A stretch of 26,042 bases of DNA from JALOTE01 sp031422195 (GCA_031422195.1 JANOPZ010000086.1:1-26042), one strand, 5' to 3'; positions 13,725 through 22,756 are shown, numbered from the stretch's first letter. Numbers and translations: made by a program. Notes: generated by a model not told the origin, from the letters alone.

Positions 13725-15026
13725 ATGAAACATTTTGCACGTGCCCTTTTGGGCGCGACGGCGCTTTGCGCCTCATTTTCCCTTGCAAATGCTGAAACCA
13801 CATTGACCATTGCGACCGTTAACAATGGCGATATGATCCGCATGCAAGGGCTGACCGACGACTTTACGGCAAAAAATCCGGACATTAAACTTGAGTGGGT
13901 AACACTGGAAGAAAATGTCCTCCGTGAAAAAGTGACGACCGATATTGCTGCCAAAGGCGGCCAATTCGACGTGCTCACAATTGGCACTTATGAAGTGCCA
14001 ATTTGGGGTAAAAAAGGCTGGCTGCTGCCTTTGACTGGTGTTGATGACCCGGCAGATTTGCTGCCAGCTATTGCTGGTGGTCTAACTGTCGACGGCAAAT
14101 TGATGGCTGCACCGTTTTATGGCGAGTCTTCGATGGTGATGTATCGTAAAGACCTGATGGACAAAGCTGGCCTCACAATGCCAGACGCGCCAACCTGGAC
14201 ATTCATTGCTGAAGCTGCCGCTAAAATGACAGACAAAGCCAATGAAGTTTACGGCGCTTGCTTGCGCGGTAAGGCCGGCTGGGGTGAGAACATGGCGTTC
14301 CTCACAGCCACATCCAATTCATTTGGTGCGCGCTGGTTTGATGAAAACTGGAATGCTCAATTTGACCAGCCTGAGTGGAAAGCCACATTGGACTTCTACC
14401 TCAAACTGCTGACAGATTCAGGCCCTCCAGGCGCATCTTCTAACGGCTATAATGAAAACCTTGCTCTGTTTAACGCCGGCAAATGCGGCATGTGGATTGA
14501 CGCGACTGTTGCCGCCTCATTCGTTACAGGCAAAGATTCAACCGTTGCAGATAAAGTCGGGTTTGCATTGGCTCCAGATAACGGCCTTGGCAAACGTGGC
14601 AACTGGCTCTGGGCTTGGTCTTTGGCCATTCCTGCCGGTTCACAGAAAGAAGAAGCCGCCCAGAAATTTGTGGGTTGGGCAACATCTAAAGCCTACACCG
14701 AGCTGGTTGCTTCTAAAGAAGGCTGGGCAAACGTTCCTCCAGGAACCCGAACATCGCTTTATGCCAACCCGGAATATATGAAGGTGCCGTTTGCAAAAAT
14801 GACATTGGATTCTATTTTATCGGCTGACCCAAATCAGCCAACTGTAAAGCCAGTTCCTTATGTCGGTGTTCAGTTTGCCGCTATTCCTGAGTTTGCAGGT
14901 ATTGCTACCCAGGTTGGAGAAATCTTCTCTGCTGCGCTGGCCGGCACGAAAACTGCTGACGAAGCCCTCAAAGAAGCACAAGATGTAACCACCCGTGAAA
15001 TGCAAAAAGCCGGTTATATTAAATAA
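13725..15026 (+). CDS. smoE: Sorbitol/mannitol ABC transporter, periplasmic substrate-binding protein
   Basis: The 433-residue precursor begins MKHFARALLGATALCASFSL with a classic Sec signal peptide; cleavage is expected after ANA, before ETTLTIATVN. GGGAGG lies six bases before the ATG, which rules out the longer upstream frame. The mature part has extracellular solute-binding family 1 features: FDVLTIGTYEVPIWGKKGWL, APFYGESSMVMYRKDLMDKAGL and a C-terminal EALKEAQDVTTREMQKAGY. It would bind hexitols in the periplasm and deliver them to SmoF/SmoG. It is first in the transport block and is separated from smoF by a strong hairpin. Confidence 0.92.
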   Translation: MKHFARALLGATALCASFSLANAETTLTIATVNNGDMIRMQGLTDDFTAKNPDIKLEWVTLEENVLREKVTTDIAAKGGQFDVLTIGTYEVPIWGKKGWLLPLTGVDDPADLLPAIAGGLTVDGKLMAAPFYGESSMVMYRKDLMDKAGLTMPDAPTWTFIAEAAAKMTDKANEVYGACLRGKAGWGENMAFLTATSNSFGARWFDENWNAQFDQPEWKATLDFYLKLLTDSGPPGASSNGYNENLALFNAGKCGMWIDATVAASFVTGKDSTVADKVGFALAPDNGLGKRGNWLWAWSLAIPAGSQKEEAAQKFVGWATSKAYTELVASKEGWANVPPGTRTSLYANPEYMKVPFAKMTLDSILSADPNQPTVKPVPYVGVQFAAIPEFAGIATQVGEIFSAALAGTKTADEALKEAQDVTTREMQKAGYIK

Positions 15027-15049
15027 GGTTTCCTCCCAGAAACTTAATG

Positions 15050-15078
15050 CTGCCCGGCACATTGCCGGGCAGTCTTTC
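15050..15078 (+). terminator. Intercistronic hairpin between smoE and smoF
   Basis: CTGCCCGGCA (15050-15059), loop CAT, TGCCGGGCAG (15063-15072) is a perfect 10-bp GC-rich stem followed by TCTTTC. In binding-protein operons such elements partly terminate transcription or protect the upstream mRNA, giving more binding protein than membrane components. Confidence 0.75.
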
Positions 15079-15123
15079 AAATCCTAACGTAAAAATTTGA
15101 ACCAACATCAACCGGTGGGCTCC

Positions 15124-16032
15124 ATGGCCACGCAGCAAACACGCCTACTTGGAAAATTTGCAGTCTCCCCCTCGGTGGCAGTGCTATTTCTATGGATGAT
15201 CGTTCCGTTATCAATGACGATATACTTCTCATTTTTGCGTTACAATCTGCTTGATCCCAATGCCGCCTGCAGCATTTTATCGCCGGGCCAGCTGCTGGAT
15301 TCAGCAAACCGCTGTATGGCGGGCTTTAACAATTACAAATTCTTTTTGACCGATCCTAAGTTTTTTCAAGCCATGGGTAACTCACTTATTTTGGTGGGCT
15401 GGGTGCTGGGGATTTCGGTTGTAGGCGGCACATTGCTGGCACTGCTGCTTGATCAGGCTTTTTACGGCCGTGGCATTGTTCGTATCATGATGATTGCACC
15501 TTTTTTGGTAATGCCCACCGTATCAGCGCTGGTCTGGCAAAACATGCTGATGGACCCGGTTTCCGGCTTTTTCGCAACGGTTTTTAAGGGTCTTGGGCTC
15601 CAACCAATTGACTGGTTCACTAATTATCCGATGACGTCGGTTGTGATCATGGTGGCTTGGCAATGGGTGCCGTTTGCGACTTTGATTTTGCTGACATCTC
15701 TTCAATCATTGGATGGCGAACAAAAAGAAGCTGCTGAAATGGATGGCACGCCGCCACTTGCGTTTTTTTGGTATATCACTTTGCCGCATCTGATCCGGCC
15801 AATGACCGTTGTGATTTTGATTGAAACGATTTTCTTGCTGAACGTTTTTGCCGAAATCTATGTGACAGGCACAGGTGGTCGCGCCGGCAACTTGCCATTC
15901 CTTGTTTATCAATACGGCCTCATTTCCAATGATATTGGTGGTGCGTCCGCCGGTGGCATCGTCGCCGTTATCCTCGCCAACATTGTTGCATTCTTTTTGA
16001 TGCGGATGATTGGCAAGAACTTGGAGGGTTAG
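15124..16032 (+). CDS. smoF: Sorbitol/mannitol ABC transporter permease
   Basis: From the ATG at 15124 (GGTGGG upstream) the product is 302 residues starting MATQQTRLLGKFAVSPSVAV; a TTG nine codons earlier is less likely. It is a six-helix inner-membrane permease of the MalF type, with a periplasmic loop carrying two Cys (NAACSIL, NRCMAGF). The EAA cytoplasmic loop reads EAAEMDGTPPLAFFWYITLP and contacts the ATPase SmoK. The stop is followed after two bases by the smoG ATG, with smoF's last codons providing GGAGGG as its ribosome site. Confidence 0.92.
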   Translation: MATQQTRLLGKFAVSPSVAVLFLWMIVPLSMTIYFSFLRYNLLDPNAACSILSPGQLLDSANRCMAGFNNYKFFLTDPKFFQAMGNSLILVGWVLGISVVGGTLLALLLDQAFYGRGIVRIMMIAPFLVMPTVSALVWQNMLMDPVSGFFATVFKGLGLQPIDWFTNYPMTSVVIMVAWQWVPFATLILLTSLQSLDGEQKEAAEMDGTPPLAFFWYITLPHLIRPMTVVILIETIFLLNVFAEIYVTGTGGRAGNLPFLVYQYGLISNDIGGASAGGIVAVILANIVAFFLMRMIGKNLEG

Positions 16033-16034
16033 AC

Positions 16035-16862
16035 ATGGCACGCCGCGAATCTGTGAAACGCAAGATTATCGTGACCATTTTTGCTTGGGCTATCGGGCTG
16101 ACTGTATTTTTCCCGATCCTCTGGACTGTGTTGACCAGCTTTAAGACTGAGGGCGATGCCATCAATATCGCCGGGTTTTTCTCCACCGGCTGGACAACTG
16201 AGGCCTATTCAGTGGTTCAAGAGCGCTCGAACTATATGAAGTTTGCGATGAATTCAGTGATTCTGGCGCTTGGTTCAACGCTATTGGCATTGGTTATTGC
16301 CATCCCATCGGCTTGGGCGATGGCGTTTGCGCCGGGCAAACGCACCAAGGATTTGCTGATGTGGATGCTATCCACCAAAATGATGCCACCGGTTGGCGCA
16401 CTTATTCCAATCTATCTGATTTTCCGTGATCTTGGTTTGCTCGATACGCGCGGCGGTATCATTATTGTGCTGATGTTGCTGAATCTGCCGATCATCATCT
16501 GGATGCTTTACACCTATTTCAAAGAAATTCCGGGCGAAATCTTGGAAGCCTCCCGTATGGATGGCGCATCTTTGGGCAAAGAGATTTTCTATGTCCTGAC
16601 CCCGATGGCACTCCCGGGCATTGCCTCAACTTTGCTGTTGAATATTATTCTGGCTTGGAACGAGGCGTTCTGGACATTGGCGCTGACAACCATTGATGCT
16701 GCGCCGTTGACCCAGTTTATTGCCTCATACTCCAGCCCCGAAGGCTTGTTCTGGGCCAAACTATCTGCCGCCTCAACAATGGCGATAGCACCAATCATCA
16801 TCCTCGGCTGGTTTGCGCAAAAGCAACTTGTCCGTGGCCTTACATTTGGAGCAGTGAAGTAA
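16035..16862 (+). CDS. smoG: Sorbitol/mannitol ABC transporter permease
   Basis: The 275-residue MalG-type permease starts MARRESVKRKIIVTIFAWAI. Six membrane helices are apparent, with the EAA loop EASRMDGASLGKEIFYVLTP. The WTVLTSFKTEGDA and STKMMPPVGALIPIYLIFRDLGLLDT segments are typical of sorbitol/mannitol permeases. GGAGGG seven bases upstream is an excellent ribosome site. The stop TAA directly abuts the ATG of smoK. It forms the membrane channel with SmoF. Confidence 0.92.
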   Translation: MARRESVKRKIIVTIFAWAIGLTVFFPILWTVLTSFKTEGDAINIAGFFSTGWTTEAYSVVQERSNYMKFAMNSVILALGSTLLALVIAIPSAWAMAFAPGKRTKDLLMWMLSTKMMPPVGALIPIYLIFRDLGLLDTRGGIIIVLMLLNLPIIIWMLYTYFKEIPGEILEASRMDGASLGKEIFYVLTPMALPGIASTLLLNIILAWNEAFWTLALTTIDAAPLTQFIASYSSPEGLFWAKLSAASTMAIAPIIILGWFAQKQLVRGLTFGAVK

Positions 16863-17861
16863 ATGGGATCAATCACTCTCAAAAAAGTCCGCAAAACATT
16901 TGGTGATGTTGTCATCATTCCGGGGGCGGATCTCGAGATCAACAATGGCGAATTTGTAGTCTTTGTTGGCCCATCGGGTTGCGGCAAATCCACCTTGCTT
17001 CGTTTAATCGCCGGACTTGAGGACTTATCGGGCGGCATAATTGCCATCGACAATCAAGACATGAGCGAAGTTGCGCCGTCAAAACGCGGCCTTTCAATGG
17101 TATTTCAATCGTATGCGCTTTATCCGCATATGAGCGTGCGTAATAATATTTCATTCGGTCTTAAAATGGCGGGCATGGCACCTGAAGAGATAAAATCAAA
17201 GGTCGATAAGGCTGCGGCCAAACTCAACCTGACCGATTATCTGGATCGTAAGCCGGGGCAATTGTCAGGCGGTCAGCGCCAGCGTGTTGCTATTGGCCGT
17301 GCCATTGTGCGCCAGCCGAAGGGCTTCTTGTTTGACGAACCATTGTCAAACTTGGATGCCGCGCTTCGCGTCAACATGCGTATTGAAATCATGCAAATGC
17401 ATAAAGAGCTTGGCGCAACTATGATTTATGTGACGCACGATCAAGTTGAAGCCATGACTATGGCAGACCGGATTGTGGTGCTCGACAAAGGCAATATCCG
17501 CCAAGTTGGCTCTCCGTTGGAGCTTTATAATAAGCCTGATAATTTGTTTGTTGCAGGGTTTATCGGTTCACCCAAAATGAACCTGATGACCGGCGATATT
17601 GCTGCCAAAGCCAAAGCAACGACATTCGGCATCAGGCCAGAACATATTCGGATCGTCAAAGACGGCGATCATTCAGGAAGTGTCGTTTTGTCGGAGCATC
17701 TTGGTTCTGACACGTTTTTTCATGTGGATGCAGGCGTGCTCGGCCGGCTCTTGATCAGGGTGGATGGCGATAGCCCCTTCAAACCGGGGGATGCTTTGCG
17801 GTTTAGTTTTGACCCTGCGCGCACCCATCGTTTTGATGCCAACGGACAGGCATTGCGGTGA
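16863..17861 (+). CDS. smoK: Sorbitol/mannitol ABC transporter ATP-binding protein (MalK-like)
   Basis: The 332-residue ATPase has all core motifs: Walker A GPSGCGKST, Q-loop in MVFQSYALYPHMSVRNN, signature LSGGQRQRVAIGRA, Walker B FLFDEPLSNLDA and the switch His in VTHDQVEAMTMADR. The C-terminal TOBE-type regulatory domain (FGIRPEHIRIV) is present but somewhat short. It starts immediately after the smoG stop, and its own stop overlaps the smoS GTG start (GTGA), so translation is coupled. It energises import by SmoEFG. Confidence 0.93.
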   Translation: MGSITLKKVRKTFGDVVIIPGADLEINNGEFVVFVGPSGCGKSTLLRLIAGLEDLSGGIIAIDNQDMSEVAPSKRGLSMVFQSYALYPHMSVRNNISFGLKMAGMAPEEIKSKVDKAAAKLNLTDYLDRKPGQLSGGQRQRVAIGRAIVRQPKGFLFDEPLSNLDAALRVNMRIEIMQMHKELGATMIYVTHDQVEAMTMADRIVVLDKGNIRQVGSPLELYNKPDNLFVAGFIGSPKMNLMTGDIAAKAKATTFGIRPEHIRIVKDGDHSGSVVLSEHLGSDTFFHVDAGVLGRLLIRVDGDSPFKPGDALRFSFDPARTHRFDANGQALR

Positions 17862-18643
17862 GGCTAAAAAACAAAACCGCACTTATTACTGGCGCAGCGC
17901 GTGGCATTGGCCGTGCATTTGCGGAAGCGTATGTTCGTGAAGGCGCAACGGTTGCCATTGGGGATATTAATCTGGAAGCCGCAATAAAAACCGCAGCTGA
18001 AATTGGTGCCAACGCCTATGCAGTGCATTTGGATGTTACCAGCCAAGTATCGATTGATGCTGCAATCGCAGCCATTGTCGCCAAATCAGGCAAGCTGGAC
18101 ATTTTGATTAACAATGCCGCTTTGTTTGATTTGCAACCTATTGTCGAAATCACACGAGCCAGTTACGACCGCTTATTCTCCATAAACGTGGCTGGAACCT
18201 TGTTCATGCTGCAGGCCGCTGCCAAACAAATGATTGCACAAAACCACAAGTACCCTGGCCACGGCGGCAAGATCATCAATATGGCCAGCCAAGCAGGGCG
18301 GCGCGGCGAAGGTTTGGTCGGCATTTATTGCGCTACCAAAGCCGCCGTGATTTCGCTAACCCAATCGGCGGGCCTCGACCTTATCAAGCACAAAATTAAT
18401 GTAAATGCGATTGCCCCGGGCGTTGTGGATGGTGAGCACTGGGACGGTGTGGACGCCCTGTTTGCCAAATATGAAAACCGGCCAAAGGGTCAGAAAAAGC
18501 GCCTTGTGGGCGAAGCCGTGCCCTTTGGCCGGATGGGAACAGCTGCAGATTTAACCGGAATGGCTGTGTTTTTGGCTTCCGCAGAAGCCGACTTCATTGT
18601 CGCTCAAACCTATAATGTTGATGGCGGGAATTGGATGAATTGA
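17858..18643 (+). CDS. smoS: Sorbitol dehydrogenase (short-chain dehydrogenase)
   Basis: The 261-residue SDR starts with GTG (MRLKNKTALITGAARGIGRA), overlapping smoK by four bases. The cofactor motif TGAARGIG, the NNA motif in ILINNAALFDL, catalytic Ser in NMASQAGRR and YCATK are all present. The C-terminal AEADFIVAQTYNVDGGNWMN is typical of SmoS/polyol SDRs. The enzyme would oxidise D-sorbitol to fructose with NAD+, and often also galactitol. It is placed between transporter and mtlK as in Rhodobacter and rhizobia, which makes the assignment strong. Confidence 0.92.
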   Translation: MRLKNKTALITGAARGIGRAFAEAYVREGATVAIGDINLEAAIKTAAEIGANAYAVHLDVTSQVSIDAAIAAIVAKSGKLDILINNAALFDLQPIVEITRASYDRLFSINVAGTLFMLQAAAKQMIAQNHKYPGHGGKIINMASQAGRRGEGLVGIYCATKAAVISLTQSAGLDLIKHKINVNAIAPGVVDGEHWDGVDALFAKYENRPKGQKKRLVGEAVPFGRMGTAADLTGMAVFLASAEADFIVAQTYNVDGGNWMN

Positions 18644-18644
18644 T

Positions 18645-20156
18645 ATGAATAAGATACATTCAAAACCTGTTGCCGCTACGCCAGTTCAACCCAGTTTGGC
18701 GGTGTTAGATGCGCTTTCGAAAACAGCTTCTGTGCCAAATTATGCGCGCGCCGATTTATCTGCTGGCATTGTGCATATCGGCATTGGTAATTTTCACCGC
18801 GCCCATATGGCGGTCTATTTGCACAAGCTGTTTGACAAAGGGCTGGACTATGATTGGGCCATTATTGGCGGTGGCGTGAAACATTATGATGCCGTAATGC
18901 GGGCCAAACTCAAGTCGCAAGATTGGCTGACAACCATCATCGAGCTTGACCCGAAAGGTCGCTCAGCAACCGTCACAGGTGCGATGATTGATTTTACTGA
19001 GACGAAGCCGCAAGCATTGGTTGAAACCTTGATGCGCCCTGAAATCCGCATCGTGTCTTTGACGATTACCGAAGGCGGCTATTTTGTTGATGCGCTAAAT
19101 GGTGGCTTTGATACCGCTCATCCCGAAGTCGGTGCTGATGCTGCATCGCCGGATGCCCCTCAAACAGTGTTTGGTGTTTTGATCAAAGCGCTTATTGCCA
19201 GAAACGCCGTTGGCATGCAGCCTTTTACGATTTTATCGTGCGATAATCTTCCCGAAAACGGTCATGTCACTGAGGCTTCAGTTCTTGGCCTTGCTGAGCT
19301 TCAAGATACGCAGCATGGAACCGCTAATGCTGCTTGGATCAAAAACAATGTGGCTTTTCCCAATTCCATGGTGGATTGCATTACGCCCGCGACAGGCCCG
19401 CGTGAGATCGCTTTTGCTACAGATAATTTTGGCATTGCTGACGCTGCGCCAGTGACGTGCGAGCCGTTCCGTCAATGGGTTTTGGAAGATAATTTCCCGC
19501 AAGGCCGCCCGCGTTTTGAATTGGTGGGCGCTGAATTCGTGAAAGACGTCGCCCCTTACGAATTGATGAAGCTGCGCATTTTGAATGCTGGTCATGCCAT
19601 TATCGCATACCCGTCTGGCATTCTCGGCATTCATTATGTTCATGATGCAATGGCTAATCCACTTATTGCGAAATTCCTCGACTGGCTGCTCCATAAAGAA
19701 CTCATGCCAACTGTCCCTGCAATTCCGGGTGTGGATTTTGAGGCTTACTATGCCAAAATAGTTGAGCGTTTCTCCAACGCAGAAGTTGGTGATACCATAC
19801 CTAGGCTTTGCCTTGATGGCTCTAACCGGCAACCCAAATTTGTATTGCCCGCCGTGCATGACCGCTTGCAAGATCGCTTGCCAGTTGATGGCTTAGCGCT
19901 GGAAGTAGCGCTATGGTGCCGGTTTTGTGCTGGCATTAATGAAGATGGCAAAGCCATTAACGTGCCAGATAATAACGCAGCGCAATTGACTGACCACGCA
20001 ATCAGGGCGCGCAAAAACCCAATTGTATTTTTGCAACAACAAGCGATTTTTGGTAATTTATCTGAAGCAAAGCCATTCGCTGATGCCTTTGGCGAGGCAC
20101 TTGATGATCTTTGGGCAAAGAGCGTTATGCGTGTGTTGGAAGATACTGTTGGGTAG
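18645..20156 (+). CDS. mtlK: Mannitol 2-dehydrogenase
   Basis: The 503-residue polyol-specific long-chain dehydrogenase starts one base after the smoS stop. The N-terminal Rossmann region contains IVHIGIGNFHRAHMAVYLHK; VSLTITEGGY and LSCDNLPENGH follow; the catalytic Lys lies in ELMKLRILNAGHAIIAYP. The ribosome site is weak, consistent with coupling to smoS. The enzyme oxidises D-mannitol to D-fructose with NAD+. The usual downstream sugar kinase is absent here: an IS element begins 150 bp after the stop. Confidence 0.95.
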   Translation: MNKIHSKPVAATPVQPSLAVLDALSKTASVPNYARADLSAGIVHIGIGNFHRAHMAVYLHKLFDKGLDYDWAIIGGGVKHYDAVMRAKLKSQDWLTTIIELDPKGRSATVTGAMIDFTETKPQALVETLMRPEIRIVSLTITEGGYFVDALNGGFDTAHPEVGADAASPDAPQTVFGVLIKALIARNAVGMQPFTILSCDNLPENGHVTEASVLGLAELQDTQHGTANAAWIKNNVAFPNSMVDCITPATGPREIAFATDNFGIADAAPVTCEPFRQWVLEDNFPQGRPRFELVGAEFVKDVAPYELMKLRILNAGHAIIAYPSGILGIHYVHDAMANPLIAKFLDWLLHKELMPTVPAIPGVDFEAYYAKIVERFSNAEVGDTIPRLCLDGSNRQPKFVLPAVHDRLQDRLPVDGLALEVALWCRFCAGINEDGKAINVPDNNAAQLTDHAIRARKNPIVFLQQQAIFGNLSEAKPFADAFGEALDDLWAKSVMRVLEDTVG

Positions 20157-20335
20157 TCTGCGACTTTATTGAAGGTGGTTATGCCCCGTTGCTGTTCCGC
20201 GAGCCTGTCTTTTTGCCCCGGTTTCAATTCATAGTCTTACTGGCTACGCCAAAATGCCTGCCTAGCAAGTCTCTGTTTTTAGGGACAACTTTACGTTAGC
20301 CTGATTGAGCTGCCGCCGGTTTTTCGGACGGTTGC

Positions 20336-21214
20336 TTAAGTCACATTTGCCCTTCGCTCAAATTCCATAGGGCTCAAATATCCAATTGTCGAATGCCTTC
20401 GCTTTGGGTTGTAGAAGCATTCGATGAAGTCGAACACGTCGGCCTTGGCATGATTACGAGTTTGATAGTTTTTGAGTGCGGTGCGCTCGGTTTTGAGCGT
20501 TGAGAAGAAGCTTTCCATCGCAGCATTATCCCACACATTGCCTGAGCGGCTCATGGAACATGTGACGCCATTATCTTGCATCAGCCTTCTGAACTGCTCA
20601 CTTGTGTATTGGCTGCCCCTGTCCGAATGATGCAGCAATGCGTCTGGTTTACCTCTTCTCCAGATGGCCATGATGAGCGCATCGGTGACCATTTGCGCTG
20701 TCATAGTGGCGCTCATTGACCAGCCGACGACACGGCGAGAGAACAGATCAATGACAGCTGCCACATAAAGCCAGCCTTCCTTTGTCCAGATATAGGTAAA
20801 GTCAGCAATCCATTTGCGGTTTGGCGCGGTGGCGTGGAACTGCCGGTCAAGAACATTCGGCGCAATGGCATGTATAGCTCGCAATCCTGTGTCTGACGGC
20901 ATTCTACGCCGCCTAGGCCGGGCTTTGAGTGCATTTATACGCATCAACCTCTCTATGCGGTGCAAGCCACAGAAAAGGCCTTCAGACAGGACATCCCTCC
21001 ATACCCGCCTTGCGCCATAGGTGCGGTCACTGCCCAGAAAGCTCGTTTTGATGGAAGCAATCAGTGCTTCGTCATCGCGGCTGCGTAGGCTTGGCGTATG
21101 GTCTAACCAGCCATAAAAACCAGACTTTGAAACATCCAGCGTTTGGCAAAGCCATGAAGTCGGCCAGACGCTGCGGTGTTTGGCGATGAAAGCGAACTTT
21201 ATTTCGCATCCCAA
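20336..21214 (-). CDS. IS3-family transposase OrfB (second element)
   Basis: The 292-residue frame opens at a TTG (MGCEIKFAFIAKHRSVWPTS) and covers a full OrfB. DDE residues are in WIADFTYIWT, HHSDRGSQYTSEQ and NAAMESFFSTLK; the end reads NPKRRHSTIGYLSPMEFE. It lacks a good independent start, as expected for a frame normally made by frameshifting from OrfA. OrfA and OrfB are now in the same frame, separated by two stop codons, which implies an indel; the element is probably no longer autonomous. Confidence 0.88.
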   Translation of the reverse strand: MGCEIKFAFIAKHRSVWPTSWLCQTLDVSKSGFYGWLDHTPSLRSRDDEALIASIKTSFLGSDRTYGARRVWRDVLSEGLFCGLHRIERLMRINALKARPRRRRMPSDTGLRAIHAIAPNVLDRQFHATAPNRKWIADFTYIWTKEGWLYVAAVIDLFSRRVVGWSMSATMTAQMVTDALIMAIWRRGKPDALLHHSDRGSQYTSEQFRRLMQDNGVTCSMSRSGNVWDNAAMESFFSTLKTERTALKNYQTRNHAKADVFDFIECFYNPKRRHSTIGYLSPMEFERRANVT

Positions 21215-21220
21215 TTCCGC

Positions 21221-21502
21221 TTAATTGGAGAAATATGCTGCGGCTTTTTTTATAATGTCTCTTTTTGCCTTCAACCTCGCAACGTGCTTGCGCAAGCGGT
21301 CAATCTCCAACTATTCAGGCTTGATTTGCCCCACGCCAGGAAACGCTTGAGTAGGGTTGGCCCCGAACTCCTTCACCCACCTGCGCAGCATATTGTGATT
21401 GAGATCCAAATCACGGCTGGCCTGAACAACCGAAACCCCGCGCTCGGTAACCAGATTTACCGCCTCATGTTTAAACTGGCGGGAATACTTTCTTCTTTCC
21501 AT
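21221..21502 (-). pseudogene. IS3-family transposase OrfA with premature stop
   Basis: Starts MERRKYSRQFKHEAVNLVTE, with helix-turn-helix VVQASRDLDLNHNMLRRWVK. At 21313-21311 the frame reads TAG where related proteins have Gln (KPE-Q-LEIDRLR). Read through this codon, the frame continues LEIDRLRKHVARLKAKRDII and KKAAAYFSN to TAA at 21223-21221. A single CAG to TAG change would explain the defect. Confidence 0.85.
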
Positions 21503-21563
21503 TTGAAACCTCCAGTTCCATAAAACACCTTAACTCGGTGTCCGTGAAACCGGCAGCAGCTCA

Positions 21564-22305
21564 TATTGTGTTCTAAAACCCGTTCAAAAGATAAACGGCT
21601 TGGCGGAACTGACGAAAACCTTCACTGTCATTCGGTGTGGTGCCTTCATGTTGAAGGTCGTTAGCACATCTGCCGGATCGCCAAACCCGGTACGCTCTTT
21701 GAGCCATTTCGCCGATAGTGGTTTTAGCAGTGCTATTATTACAAGCTGTTTCGGGCGAGGCTGGGACGTTCGGTTCAAGCTTAACGTCACTGTATATTGT
21801 GGCCGGGTCTAGATGTGTTCGATATTTAAAATTATCTCCTTCAGCCATTGCTTCAAGCGTAGCAGGTTCGGCAAACGGCGGCTTTTAATTTGCGACAGGT
21901 TCAGAATTAGCTCCATCTGCATGCAATATTGCTAAAACCCGACCTGCATCAATACCAGGATACCGCGTAAGAAAATCCCGCAAAACATCAGCCCGCATTT
22001 TGCAGATTGACCGGCCTAATTGCACGCAGCTCATTTTTGTTTTGCGGTAAAGAAAGTTCTCTAAGCCCAATTGCGACGCGAGGATGAACAGCCGCGTAGC
22101 TCCAATTGAGCCTTTCCTGCTCGAAGAAAGTCAAAATCTACAGATGCAAAGCCGACGGCACTTCGACTTTTGTCAACGCCGCTAATACAGCGCTTCGTGA
22201 GTCGCAATATCTCTTTCTGGCCGAAATCCAAAAAAGAAAACGCAATACCGAACCCATAGTGAGATCGCTAAAAATCTCATCTTGCAGGTTGATGTCCTTA
22301 CCCCA
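21564..22305. other. Decayed DNA between the IS element and the integrase remnant
   Basis: Only short frames are present. Minus-strand pieces at 21573-21848 and 21885-22070 may be eroded downstream parts of the integrase gene, which would run in this direction, but no catalytic Arg or Tyr motif could be identified. Nothing else is seen. Confidence 0.4.
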
Positions 22306-22586
22306 ATTGGCTCAAACGGCGACGCGCTCAACTTTAGTAAGAAAATGGTCGCGGTCTGCTTTTTTCAAGTCCCGCAATTGATCATGGGTGCAAAGCCGGG
22401 ATCACCGCCTGCTATTTCAACCTTGAGAAAAGTCATCCGGCGGGCAACCTTTTCAGCAACATCAAAGTCTTTCGTTTTAAGATTGATGATAAAATGCGGT
22501 CGTTCACCTTTTGGATCAAGGCTTGCGGGCAGTCGTCCATGCCAAAAATAGGTGTTGCCACGAAGAATAAGGTTTTTGACAGCCAT
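22306..22586 (-). pseudogene. Tyrosine integrase, N-terminal remnant
   Basis: From the ATG at 22586 the frame reads MAVKNLILRGNTYFWHGRLP, then HFIINLKTKDFDVAEKVARR. This is the DUF6538-type N-terminal arm domain of tyrosine site-specific integrases (RG-TYFW-RRLP, LKTKDF-A--IARR). The frame ends at 22365, but a shifted frame continues LRDLKKADRDHFLTKVERVA, so at least one frameshift has occurred. The catalytic domain is not recognisable downstream. The gene lies 150 bp from tRNA-Gln and points away from it, the standard arrangement for an integrase beside its att site. Confidence 0.7.
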
Positions 22587-22723
22587 AAAGTGATCGTTTC
22601 ATCGCTTGATGTTACGCCAGACTGTCCTTTGGTGCCACATCAGGGTGGTACAAACCACCGCGAAGCGAGAAAAAGAAGCTTAGCGGGTCAAAAAGCCCTA
22701 TAAAATCAATGATTAAGTTTCAA

Positions 22724-22756
22724 CTTGGGAGGTGACTGGCTGGGGGACCTGGATTC
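22724..22756. repeat. Right attachment-site-like repeat (tRNA-Gln 3' end)
   Basis: Partner of the repeat at 2413-2445; 31 of 33 bases agree. It covers 13 bases downstream of the tRNA, the CCA end and the acceptor/T-arm portion. Confidence 0.7.

Larger units (their letters stand above)
20306..21563 (-). mobile_element. IS3-family insertion sequence (second, degenerate), about 1258 bp
   Basis: The ends begin TGAGCTGCCGCCGG (left, 20306) and TGAGCTGCTGCCGG (right, reverse from 21563), with the repeat continuing to CGGAC over about 25 bp. OrfB is intact but OrfA has a premature amber codon. No target duplication is visible (flanks GAT and TAT). It belongs to a different subgroup from the first element, so the two do not form a simple composite transposon. 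Confidence 0.85.

Noticed and set aside
3470..21563. Composite transposon formed by the two IS3-family elements around the smo and regulator modules
   Set aside because: The two elements have different inverted repeats (TGAACCGCACC versus TGAGCTGCNGCC) and dissimilar transposases, and the tRNA repeats lie outside both.
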